This document shows positions 9,101-16,355 of a stretch of 64,000 nt of DNA, piece after piece (the stretch's first letter is position 1; each line of letters begins with the position of its first letter). The translations under genes and the position numbers were made by a program. The notes beneath the pieces were generated by a model, which saw only the letters and a program-made list of their open reading frames with translations, made no database searches and was not told the origin of the DNA. The stretch comes from CAYVIB01 sp964451365 (GTDB lineage: Bacteria > Pseudomonadota > Gammaproteobacteria > Pseudomonadales > Cellvibrionaceae): the NCBI GenBank assembly GCA_964451365.1, contig CAYVIB010000004.1, positions 1-64,000 of the forward strand. The letters run 5' to 3'.

Positions 9101-9271
9101 AGTTTGGGTTTTGTGCCGATGGCATTGAATACCGGCACCGGCGCGGAAGTGCAACGGCCGCTGGCGACGGTGGTGATTGGCGGGATTATTTCGTCGACGT
9201 TGTTAACATTGCTGGTGTTGCCGGTGTTGTATCAATGGGTGCACGACGGTCAAAGGCACAGGTTGGAATGA
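6155..9271 (+). CDS. czcA: Heavy-metal RND efflux pump, CzcA family
   Basis: At 1038 aa this is a full-length inner-membrane HME-RND proton/metal antiporter. The TM4 proton-relay motif DFGLIVDGAVIIVEN gives Asp402, Asp408 and Glu415, the same numbering as the essential residues of Cupriavidus CzcA. This pattern marks divalent-cation (Zn/Co/Cd/Ni) pumps; Cu/Ag pumps of the CusA type differ here. Both large periplasmic loops and both six-helix halves are intact. A GGGGGAG Shine-Dalgarno precedes the ATG. It is the last gene of the metal operon. Confidence 0.95.
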   Translation: MIDSILRFAIARRWLMLSMTLVITGVGIWSYQQLPIDAVPDITNVQVQINTDAPGYSPLEAEQRITFPVETTLAGLPNLSYTRSLSRYGLSQVTVVFEDGTDIYFARNLINERLGAIKNSLPEGLEPEMGPIATGLGEIFMYTVEALPGATRDDGGEYTAMELREIQDWIIKPQLALVPGVVEVNTIGGFDKQYHVTPHPREMLNFGVTLEDIHRALERNNSNRGAGYIETNGQQLLVRSPGQLQTIADIENVYIKNSHNAPVRIRDVAGVAIGRELRTGAATRDGRETVLGTAMMLMGENSREVARAVAEKLENIKPSLPSGIKVEAVYDRTTLVDKAIATVQKNLIEGALLVIAVLFLLLGNFRAALITAAVIPLAMLATITGMVQTKISANLMSLGALDFGLIVDGAVIIVENSIRRLGEAQKNGQALPLKERLEVVFASTNEVIRPSLFGITIITVVYIPLFSLTGVEGRMFHPMAATVVMALLSAMVLSLTLVPAAVAVFMNGKVSEKENRLMSAAKSFYRPVLLGALRLRWAVLSSALALVAFCIWLATTLGSEFIPQLNEGDLTLHALRIPGTGLDQAVAMQEILDKRIKAFPQVDKVFSKIGTPEIANDPMPPNVADNFVILKPREQWPDPSQTQAEFEEELETAIRQLPGNNYEFTQPIEMRFNELISGVRSDLGIKVFGDDLDQLLASAQEILRVIVNMPGAADARVEQVTGLPMLSVIPDRTAVARYGLNVADLQQVIATGIGGESAGLIYEGDRRFELVVRLPENLRTDIRGLNELPVALPEGGYVPLSEIATLQLAPAPNQISRENGKRRVVVTANVRDRDLGSFVAKARENIAREVKLPPGYWLDYGGTFEQLQSAQQRLSLVVPITLAVIFGLLLMAFGSVKDALIIFTGVPLALTGGVISLWLRDMPLSISAAVGFIALSGVAVLNGLVMLAFIHDLRQNGADLFNAVIEGALVRLRPVLMTALVASLGFVPMALNTGTGAEVQRPLATVVIGGIISSTLLTLLVLPVLYQWVHDGQRHRLE

Positions 9272-9329
9272 GCCTGCGAATTTTCTGCTCCTCCACCTTT
9301 TCAAGGGAGAGGCCAGGAGGGGGTTCAAT

Positions 9330-9366
9330 GGCGGGTGGCGCCCGAAGTGTCGCTTACCCGCCCTAC
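9330..9366 (-). repeat. Intergenic palindromic repeat, GTAGGGCGGGTAAGCG family
   Basis: Read on the minus strand this is GTAGGGCGGGTAAGCG, then ACACTTCGGGCGCCACCCGCC. The same words occur at 45188-45232. Its first bases provide the TAG stop of the DUF349 gene. It fills most of the space between czcA and that gene, and its GC-rich arms could act as a bidirectional transcription barrier. Confidence 0.7.
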
Positions 9367-12167
9367 CGGTTGCTGTTAAAACGCTTTAGCAAATCGCTAT
9401 AAACGGGGTCTGCCACGCCCGGTATCGCAACCCATTCCAGGGCCAAGGCCTCCTGGGTATCGGCGATATTTTTACGGCCGAAGGACTGTTGGAGTTGTTG
9501 CACCTGGTATTCCATCCGCAGGGTTTTGTCTTCCGGTGGGCTTTCCTGACCTTTGGCTATTTCGACACGTATACACAAAAGCCGCAAAGTGTTCTCGCTA
9601 TCGGCAACGTCCGCGGCCTTCAAACTGGAAGCCGCTTTCAGGCGCGCCTGCAGAATGTCCTTACCACCGGCAGGCCAGTTTTGGACGGCTTCCATATGCT
9701 CTTTAATGGTGGCCAGGGTTTCACTCCGTTCGCTGTCGGATTCGGACGCCTTGATTACCGCAAGTTCGTATTCCCGAATTTCGTTCGCCACTTCGAACAA
9801 TATGTCCCACGTTTGTTTGATCGCCGCATTGCGCTGTTGACGGCCTTTATCTTCGATCAATTCCAGTTTTTTATTAAAGCTGTTTTTGATTTTGCCGTGC
9901 TCACCCTTCGGCAGTTCGCCCAGCGCATGGAATTCATCTTTTATCGCCTGCAGGCTCTTCTTCGCCTGATAAAATTCCTCGCCGTTTTTGCCAAGAATAT
10001 TATCCAGCCTTTCCAATAATGCTTTGGCTTTCCCTGATTCTTCGGCACGTTCGGCATTGACCTGGACGTATTCCGCGTCGCGTTTTTGGAATATGGCGTC
10101 GCAATGGCCACGGAAAGCCTTCCACAACTTCTGGTCTTGTTTTCTGCCCATGCTTACACGGGCATCCAGCGTCTTCCACTGCGCCTGCAAGTTTTTTACT
10201 TCATTGATCGCACCGGCAACATCCGCTTGCTGCGCGAGCTGTTCCACGCGGTCCACCAGCTTTTGCTTGGCGTCACCGATGGATTCCCTCGCGGCTTTTA
10301 CCTTGCCATGGATTTGTTCCAGCATTGCATCAAACCGCGTCTGCATGGAATTCATTTTCTTTTTCGGCACCGGCCAATAATGCTGCCAGGTTTCCCGCGC
10401 GACCCGCATTGTCTGCTCAACATCTTTCCAGACCGCATTGTCCCAATCATACGCATTCAGATAATGGCTCACCTGGCTGATCAGCTCCTCGCGTTTGGCA
10501 AGGTTCTGCTCGCGCTCTTCGGCTTTTTTATCGAAATATTGTCGGCACGGTTCGAAAGCTTTGTCGGCGGCGGTTTGCAGGCGCTGCCACAAATCCTGGT
10601 CCTGGTTTTCGCCGCCCTTGCACAAAACCTTCCACTCCTGCTGCAGGGATTTGATCCGTTCGGCCAGCTCATCGGGATGTATATTGGCCTCGACAAGCGC
10701 TTCCATTTGCTCCACCACCGCCTGCTTTTTCGGCAGCACGGCGAATTCGTGCCAGTCGTTCAATTTGGCCATGGCCTGGTCCAGTTCTTCCAGGCGGGCG
10801 GTTACGTTTGCCGGCAAATCGCCGTGCTTTTCCCGCTTTTCATTCAGTTCGCGGGTAATTCCCCTCGCCTGCCGCACGTGGCCGGCGGCAATGGCGCGGT
10901 TGGCCTTGGCGATAAGTTCGTTGATTTTCTTCAGCCGCTTTTTGTCTTTTTCTGCTTTTTCCCGGTGGGCCTGAACCCAATCGGCAATGGCGGCACCGGC
11001 CTCGGTGACAATACCGGGCAGGTCGCCGCGCACCAGCGACTTGTAGCGTAAAAGGTTATTGATTTTGGTTTTTATCGCGCCGCCTTTTTCCGAATCCCCG
11101 CTCTTCAGTTCGCTTACCAGTTTTGCCAACGGTCCGTCGGTTTTCATTTGCTGCCACAGTTCATTTACCGCTTCAGCAGTCTGCAAATAATTTTTATATT
11201 CGGCATCCAGAGTAAAACCCTGTTGCTTTATGTCTCCCGCTTCGGCGTTTGCTTCCTGCAACCTGCTTTCAACATGCGACTCCAGTTCCGCATCCACCGA
11301 TTCCGCTTCATACAGTTTGCGGGCGAGCCCGTTTAATTGAGTGCTCAACGCGGACATTGCCTGCCTGGCCTGCTCCGCTTCGCGGGCCTGTTCCTGTCGC
11401 TCGGCTTCCGCCGCGAGCCTCGCTTGCAGTTTTTGCCGGCATGTGGCGATAACGATTTGGTAGCGGTTGTCGGATTCCCGTCTTTCGGCTTCGCCCAGCT
11501 TATTCCAGGAAGCTTCTATCCTCTCCAGTCGGTGCTTGAATTGTTCGTCGGCCTCGCGGTTGACCAATTGTTCAGCGCGCTCACACAATTCCGCCGCCAA
11601 GGCCCGGTTTTTTGCAAATTCCGCATCGGCCGCCTTGAACACTTCCAGTTTGGCCTTGATGATCTTAACTACCGATTTATCCCGCTCTTTTGCCGTGCCC
11701 AGTACCGTTTCCAGATGTTCGCGAGCCTCGATTTTTTCCGCCGCTTTTTGCCGCACCTGGGTGGTTTTGCCGTTGATGGCAATATCCACCAGAACCGTTT
11801 CGTCATCGATGCCGGCAAATAATTTTTCATTCACGGATGGGGAATGAACAGTCAGGTTGATTAACTCGGCCTGGTTTATATTTTCATTTGTCAACGTATC
11901 GACCAGTTCTGGATTTTCTTCCAGCAGCTCACCAATATGTTGGCGCGCCGCCTGGCTGACTTTCGCCGGGTAATCACCCAAGGCCAGGTCCAGCAACGGC
12001 TTGCCGTAAGCCATGCGGCGAACCGCTGCCTCCTGCAGCTTCACTTCGGTCGAATTCGTCGCGATAGCGAAAAGTTCGGAATCGGTGTGACCGGAAAGCG
12101 CGGCGATGCGCTCTTCGAGAGTTTCCGCGGTTTGTTTTGGCTTGATGATTCGGGTTATCAGTGACAT
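9363..12167 (-). CDS. DUF349 domain-containing protein
   Basis: A 934-aa cytoplasmic protein, almost entirely charged helix. Several DUF349 repeats can be picked out by recurring W-x-x-L-G and W-K-x-L patterns (SWNKLGEAERRE, LQQEWKVLCKGG, LQAQWKTLDARV, DEFHALGELPKG). An N-terminal HEAT-like region (residues 1-180) precedes them. There is no signal peptide. DUF349 proteins are common in gammaproteobacteria but lack an assigned function; the fold suggests a scaffold or nucleic-acid-associated role, which is inference. The TAG stop falls inside a palindromic repeat. Confidence 0.9.
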   Translation of the reverse strand: MSLITRIIKPKQTAETLEERIAALSGHTDSELFAIATNSTEVKLQEAAVRRMAYGKPLLDLALGDYPAKVSQAARQHIGELLEENPELVDTLTNENINQAELINLTVHSPSVNEKLFAGIDDETVLVDIAINGKTTQVRQKAAEKIEAREHLETVLGTAKERDKSVVKIIKAKLEVFKAADAEFAKNRALAAELCERAEQLVNREADEQFKHRLERIEASWNKLGEAERRESDNRYQIVIATCRQKLQARLAAEAERQEQAREAEQARQAMSALSTQLNGLARKLYEAESVDAELESHVESRLQEANAEAGDIKQQGFTLDAEYKNYLQTAEAVNELWQQMKTDGPLAKLVSELKSGDSEKGGAIKTKINNLLRYKSLVRGDLPGIVTEAGAAIADWVQAHREKAEKDKKRLKKINELIAKANRAIAAGHVRQARGITRELNEKREKHGDLPANVTARLEELDQAMAKLNDWHEFAVLPKKQAVVEQMEALVEANIHPDELAERIKSLQQEWKVLCKGGENQDQDLWQRLQTAADKAFEPCRQYFDKKAEEREQNLAKREELISQVSHYLNAYDWDNAVWKDVEQTMRVARETWQHYWPVPKKKMNSMQTRFDAMLEQIHGKVKAARESIGDAKQKLVDRVEQLAQQADVAGAINEVKNLQAQWKTLDARVSMGRKQDQKLWKAFRGHCDAIFQKRDAEYVQVNAERAEESGKAKALLERLDNILGKNGEEFYQAKKSLQAIKDEFHALGELPKGEHGKIKNSFNKKLELIEDKGRQQRNAAIKQTWDILFEVANEIREYELAVIKASESDSERSETLATIKEHMEAVQNWPAGGKDILQARLKAASSLKAADVADSENTLRLLCIRVEIAKGQESPPEDKTLRMEYQVQQLQQSFGRKNIADTQEALALEWVAIPGVADPVYSDLLKRFNSNR

Positions 12168-12264
12168 CGGGGTAACCAGTTATCGCTTTTGTTGTGCTTT
12201 CGCAGAGAAGTCGTTTTTTGACAACGTTTTAGTATTAAAAATTTTTGGGGCGGACGCAGCGTCA

Positions 12265-12290
12265 GGGCAGACACATGGGTCTGCCCCTAC
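12265..12290 (-). repeat. Palindromic intergenic repeat (GTAGGGGCAGACCC family), copy 1
   Basis: On the minus strand GTAGGGGCAGACCC is followed by ATGTGTCTGCCC, a GC-rich hairpin directly after gltX. The TAG of the leading GTAGGGG is the gltX stop codon. The same module occurs at 30312-30337 and, diverged, near 19850-19920. It may serve as a transcription terminator or mRNA 3'-end stabiliser. Confidence 0.75.
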
Positions 12291-13816
12291 GAGAGATCCT
12301 GAAAGGTGGTATTGGACACCGTCTCTTGCGCCTTGCCTAATGCCGCGTATTCCTTTTCGTAGCGCGCCAGCACCTTTTTGCCGGCGCCGCCCAATACTTC
12401 CACGGCCTCGCGCAGGCGGGCGCGGCTCATGTCCGAACCCAGCAGGACCATGGCGTCCATCACCGAGAACGATGAAGTGGAACCGGAGATGGCAACGAAC
12501 AGCGGCGCCAGGAAGTCCTTGATTTTGATTTCCATACCATTGGCCAGTTCTTTCATGGCGGCGAAAATATCATCCTTGTCCCAGATGCGCAGGCTTTCCA
12601 GTTTCCACTGGACGAACTGGAGAATTTTCTTCTGGGTGTCCAGGTCCAGCTTGTTGAGGGAGAAGTCCTGCTCATTCAGGTTGAGTCTGCGGGTGGCCAG
12701 GAAGCCGACCATGGGCACGAAATCACCCAGGGTTTCCATGCGCTGCTTGACCTGGGGAATCACCGCCACCAGGTTGTCGTCATTCAACCACCACTCCTTC
12801 AGGCGGTCGGCCAGCGCGCGATCGCTGAGATCCTCGCGAATCCACAGGCCGTTGAGCCAGTTGAGCTTTTCCACATCGAACACCGGCCCGCCCAGTGAGA
12901 CGCGGGAAATATCGAAACTGCGCAGCATCTGCTGGACGGTGAATTTCTCGCTACCGTCCGGCATGCTCCAGCCCATGCGGCCCAGGTAGTTGATCACCGC
13001 TTCCGGCAGGTAGCCGGCGCGCTTGTAGTACAGGATGCTGGTGGGGTTCTTGCGCTTGCTGAGCTTGGTTTTGTCCGGGTTGCGCAACAACGGCAGGTGG
13101 CACAGCACCGGCGCCTTCCAGCCGAAGTACTGATACAGCAACAGGTGCTTGGGCGCGGAGTTGATCCACTCCTCGCCGCGAATGACATGGGTAATGCCCA
13201 TCAGGTGATCGTCCACCACGTTGGCCAGGTGGTAGGTGGGCATGCCATCGGATTTGAGCAGGATCTGCGCGTCCACCAGGGCCCAGTCCAGGTCCATTTT
13301 GCCGCGCAGCAGATCATCCACCACGCAGGCACCTTCATCCTCCGGCACCACCATGCGCACCACATAGGGCATGCCCTTCGCTTCGCGTTTTTGTTGCTCT
13401 GCCTCGGGCAGCTTCAGGTCGGAAGGCTTCAGTGCCGTATGGATGCCTTTCTCCTTGCGCTCAGCGCGCAACCGGTCCAGTTCCTCCGCCGTGCGGTAAC
13501 ATTTGAAGGCATGGCCGGACTGCAGCAATTGATCCACGTATTCCCCATAGATGTCCTTGCGCTCGCTCTGCCGGTACGGGCCCCTGGCGCCGCCCACATC
13601 CGGGCCCTCGTCCCACTCCAGGCCCAGCCAGCGCAGCGATTCCAGGATGGCTTTTTCCGATTCAGGCGTGGAGCGGCTCTGGTCGGTATCCTCGATGCGC
13701 AGGATAAACTGGCCACCATACTTGCGGGCGAAACACAGGTTGAACAGCGCAATGTAAGCGGTGCCAACGTGGGGGTCGCCGGTGGGCGACGGGGCAATAC
13801 GGGTACGAACTGACAT
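12287..13816 (-). CDS. gltX: Glutamate--tRNA ligase
   Basis: Class I aminoacyl-tRNA synthetase that charges tRNA-Glu. The N-terminus (MSVRTRIAPSPTGDPHVGTA) contains the HIGH-equivalent HVGT, and the KMSKS-equivalent reads KLSKR. The ATG at 13816 opens the conserved domain; the frame extends 44 codons upstream but that part resembles nothing. The length of 509 aa is slightly longer than most proteobacterial enzymes because of a C-terminal tail (about 12-15 residues, AQETVSNTTFQDLS) that runs into the adjacent palindromic repeat. No tRNA genes follow. Confidence 0.96.
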   Translation of the reverse strand: MSVRTRIAPSPTGDPHVGTAYIALFNLCFARKYGGQFILRIEDTDQSRSTPESEKAILESLRWLGLEWDEGPDVGGARGPYRQSERKDIYGEYVDQLLQSGHAFKCYRTAEELDRLRAERKEKGIHTALKPSDLKLPEAEQQKREAKGMPYVVRMVVPEDEGACVVDDLLRGKMDLDWALVDAQILLKSDGMPTYHLANVVDDHLMGITHVIRGEEWINSAPKHLLLYQYFGWKAPVLCHLPLLRNPDKTKLSKRKNPTSILYYKRAGYLPEAVINYLGRMGWSMPDGSEKFTVQQMLRSFDISRVSLGGPVFDVEKLNWLNGLWIREDLSDRALADRLKEWWLNDDNLVAVIPQVKQRMETLGDFVPMVGFLATRRLNLNEQDFSLNKLDLDTQKKILQFVQWKLESLRIWDKDDIFAAMKELANGMEIKIKDFLAPLFVAISGSTSSFSVMDAMVLLGSDMSRARLREAVEVLGGAGKKVLARYEKEYAALGKAQETVSNTTFQDLS

Positions 13817-13977
13817 AGAATAACGGCCTTGTTGTTTATAGTGCCGCCGCAGACTTGTTGGGATGAAACCACGGCTCGATGAAAAGCAAAGAATTATACG
13901 CACCTTGAACCCGGTAATGTAGCCCGTACAATACCGGCAACCCCACATTTACCCAAAACCAGAGACAGTGAGATTTT

Positions 13978-14550
13978 ATGACTTCAGCCACCGATGTGTT
14001 GCTCACCCGCCGCTCCGTTATGGCCAACGACCTGTGCGAACCCGGCCCCGGTGAACAGGAAATCGAGACCATCCTCAAGGCCGCCCACCGGGTACCGGAC
14101 CACGGCAAAATCGGCCCCTGGCGGTTTATTCTTTTTACCGGCAATGCGCGCCGGGAGTTCGGCAACGTACTCGCGGATATTGCGCAAAAAAATAACCCGG
14201 AAATTACGGAGAAACTGGTCAACTTCGAACGCGAACGCTTTACCCGCGCGCCGCTGGTGATTGCGGTGATTTCCTCGGTGGATGTCAACCATCCGAAAAT
14301 TCCGCAGTGGGAACAGGTGCTTTCCGTCGGCGCCGCCTGCCAGAATATTTTGCTGGCAGCCACGTCGCTGGGTTACGGCGCGCAGTGGTTGACGGAGTGG
14401 TATGCCTATGACAAAGCGGTGCATGAAGCGCTGGGGTTGAACGCGGACGAGAAGCCGGCGGGGTTTATTTATATCGGCAGTTTTGTAAATAAGCCGGAGG
14501 AAAGGGTACGGCCGGATTTGATGGAGAGGGTTTCTTATTGGAAAGCGTGA
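13978..14550 (+). CDS. Nitroreductase family protein (YdjA-like)
   Basis: A 190-aa FMN-dependent oxidoreductase of the minimal nitroreductase type. The N-terminal RRSVMANDLCEPGP and the HRVPDHGKIGPWRF segment match the FMN-phosphate and isoalloxazine-binding parts of YdjA-like enzymes. AATSLGYGAQWLTEW is the conserved late FMN-binding helix. The likely reaction is NAD(P)H-dependent reduction of nitro or quinone compounds; the natural substrate is unknown. It is divergent from gltX, with about 160 bp between start codons. Confidence 0.9.
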   Translation: MTSATDVLLTRRSVMANDLCEPGPGEQEIETILKAAHRVPDHGKIGPWRFILFTGNARREFGNVLADIAQKNNPEITEKLVNFERERFTRAPLVIAVISSVDVNHPKIPQWEQVLSVGAACQNILLAATSLGYGAQWLTEWYAYDKAVHEALGLNADEKPAGFIYIGSFVNKPEERVRPDLMERVSYWKA

Positions 14551-14584
14551 CGGATATGTTCAGGTGTTTTTTCATCTTCCTATG

Positions 14585-14665
14585 CATGTCATGTTCGCGC
14601 CACCGGACATTCAGAAGGAGTGTCCGGAACTCCGATATCCCTGGATCTCCGCTGGGCGTCATTCC
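14585..14665 (+). repeat. Short intergenic repeat (CCTGGATCTCCGCTGG family), copy 1
   Basis: The segment runs from CATGTTCGCGCC through a 7-bp hairpin (CCGGACA...TGTCCGG) to TCCCTGGATCTCCGCTGG. The same opening (CATGTTCGC...GCGGACAT) and the same ending recur at 36430-36512. A related word occurs inverted near 39741-39765. No protein is encoded. Confidence 0.55.
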
Positions 14666-14693
14666 GCTGGGCCAAGGTGACGAATAGTGAACC

Positions 14694-14720
14694 CAAAAAA
14701 AGGCGGCCAATTGGCCGCCG
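14694..14720 (-). terminator. Rho-independent terminator
   Basis: A perfect 18-bp palindrome, GGCGGCCAA/TTGGCCGCC (14702-14719), is followed on the minus strand by seven T residues. It lies 28 nt after the stop of the lipoprotein gene at 14748-16211 and should end that operon. Confidence 0.9.
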
Positions 14721-14747
14721 CACCTGTTCCGTCAGGAAGAGAGACTG

Positions 14748-16211
14748 TTAAAGCGATCCGTCGATGGTCCAGCCGGCCCACCAGGCTTCGGCAGCTGCCG
14801 TGCCCGGCGCAACCGCACCGACGAAATCAGTGTTATCGAAGGTGAAACCGGAACCGTTATTAACGGCAGTAATGGTGGTTGCCGCACCCAATTGAGCCGC
14901 CGCTTCGGTAATCGCGTGAGCGTCGTCAAAAGTCAACGTGGCCGCACCCGCATTGGTTTCAGTGCCGGCAACTTCATGGGTGTAGAAACCGCCTGTGCAA
15001 TCGCCCAGAACGTTAACCAGGGTCACAGCGGATGCGACGGTAGTTTCGCCTACAGTTGCATCGTCGATGCGAACACAACCGGTATCAAAACCCATCACCG
15101 CTGAATTATAAATAGCGGTTGTCAAGGCACCTCGCAGACGCATTCCCGGCTCGGCACTCGATACCGGTCCGCCGATAAGAGTAATGTTCGCCAGCGCGGC
15201 ATTGGTTTGCGGTACATAATCCGCGTCACTACTGTTGGCTTCAATGCCTCGCGGGTCGTTGCTCCCTTGTGGCGTGGCACCTTCGGTTTGATTTTTTACC
15301 ACCAGCGCATACTGGATATTGCCCTGGTAACCTTCGTCAAAATCGATGTCGTCATCGTCGTTACCGGTCAACACCAGATAGCGGGCATTCACAGTACCGC
15401 CGAACCATTCGACACCGTCATCCAGGTTGTTGTGCACCTGTACGTATTCAACCGTTGTGGTATACCCCACACCTTGCAGGGTCAAACCGTTGACCTCGTC
15501 ATCCAGCGAAGTGATCAGGCCACCCTCGGCAATACGCACGTAGCGCACGATACCGCTATCGTCATCCGCCTCGGTCCCACCGTAGTAGATGGGGCTGTCA
15601 TCGCTGCTGCCTTCACCGGGAACATTACAGATTCCTTCCGCGGAACAGGCGCCTGTGTTACCAGGGCCATACTGCGGGGCAAAGCCCTGTATAATAATGC
15701 CGCCCCATTCGCCCAGGCCGTCGAAGTCATCGTCTTCAAGCGAGCTGAAAGTAATCGGGCTGGCCGCTGTGCCGTCAGCCAGAAGACGCGAGCCGCGAGT
15801 AACAATTAATGTCGCGCCGGCGGTTCCGCGCACATGCACACCTGGCTCAATGGTCAGTTCCACACCAGCTTCCTTCACCGTGGTTACCGCCGCTTCGTCC
15901 GCCAGGTTCTGGTCGCCGGAACCGACTCTTACAACACCATCCAGTATCCATTGCTTGTCTGAATCCAGGTCCAGCGTGTAATCCTCGTCAATGGTTCCTG
16001 AAATGGTGTAAACATCGGGTTCGCTGCCTGAACCGTCAACACAACTTACGAACGCGGGCAGGCCATCGTTACAGCTTACAGTCGGCGTGGGAGTTGGAGT
16101 GGGGGTCGGCGTGGGATTGCCGCCGCCGTTGTTATCGTTGTCATCCCCACCGCAAGCGGTAAGCAGGATGCTGGCCCCTAATAAGGTCGATGCTAGCTTT
16201 AACTTTTTCAT
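14748..16211 (-). CDS. Surface lipoprotein paired with a TonB-dependent receptor
   Basis: This 487-aa protein starts MKKLKLASTLLGASILLTAC, a lipoprotein signal with lipobox LTAC. The frame extends 42 codons upstream without homology-like features. After the Cys come an acidic Asp/Asn linker and a (TP)n spacer. The body then has repeated beta-strand turns (WGGIIIQG, VEYVQVHNNLDDGVEWFGG, ARYLVLTGNDDDDIDFDEG) that suggest a right-handed beta-helix with acidic, probably calcium-binding loops. It is the second gene after the TonB receptor (144 nt gap) and ends at a strong terminator. I infer a surface substrate-binding partner of that receptor. Confidence 0.8.
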   Translation of the reverse strand: MKKLKLASTLLGASILLTACGGDDNDNNGGGNPTPTPTPTPTPTVSCNDGLPAFVSCVDGSGSEPDVYTISGTIDEDYTLDLDSDKQWILDGVVRVGSGDQNLADEAAVTTVKEAGVELTIEPGVHVRGTAGATLIVTRGSRLLADGTAASPITFSSLEDDDFDGLGEWGGIIIQGFAPQYGPGNTGACSAEGICNVPGEGSSDDSPIYYGGTEADDDSGIVRYVRIAEGGLITSLDDEVNGLTLQGVGYTTTVEYVQVHNNLDDGVEWFGGTVNARYLVLTGNDDDDIDFDEGYQGNIQYALVVKNQTEGATPQGSNDPRGIEANSSDADYVPQTNAALANITLIGGPVSSAEPGMRLRGALTTAIYNSAVMGFDTGCVRIDDATVGETTVASAVTLVNVLGDCTGGFYTHEVAGTETNAGAATLTFDDAHAITEAAAQLGAATTITAVNNGSGFTFDNTDFVGAVAPGTAAAEAWWAGWTIDGSL

Positions 16212-16355
16212 AACAAATATTCCGTCGGTTATTGAATTTAAGGTTGATTCACTCGTAATAGCCACACTCCGAGGGCTTCTTGGTGCTGCAATACTTTTCA
16301 CTAAAAGGAAAATCGCAACTGACCAAATTCTTATCAAATTTTTGTTTCATCTTTT

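Noticed and set aside
10086..11051. Long open frame opposite the DUF349 gene
   Set aside because: It mirrors the codon pattern of the real gene, has no ribosome-binding site and a composition typical of antisense frames (Phe/Leu/His-rich).
13097..13813. Open frame opposite gltX
   Set aside because: It is fully contained in and antisense to an unmistakable gltX.
16085..16125. Short-period repeat resembling a repeat array
   Set aside because: It is the coding sequence of the (TP)n spacer of the lipoprotein; no spacers or direct-repeat units of CRISPR type.
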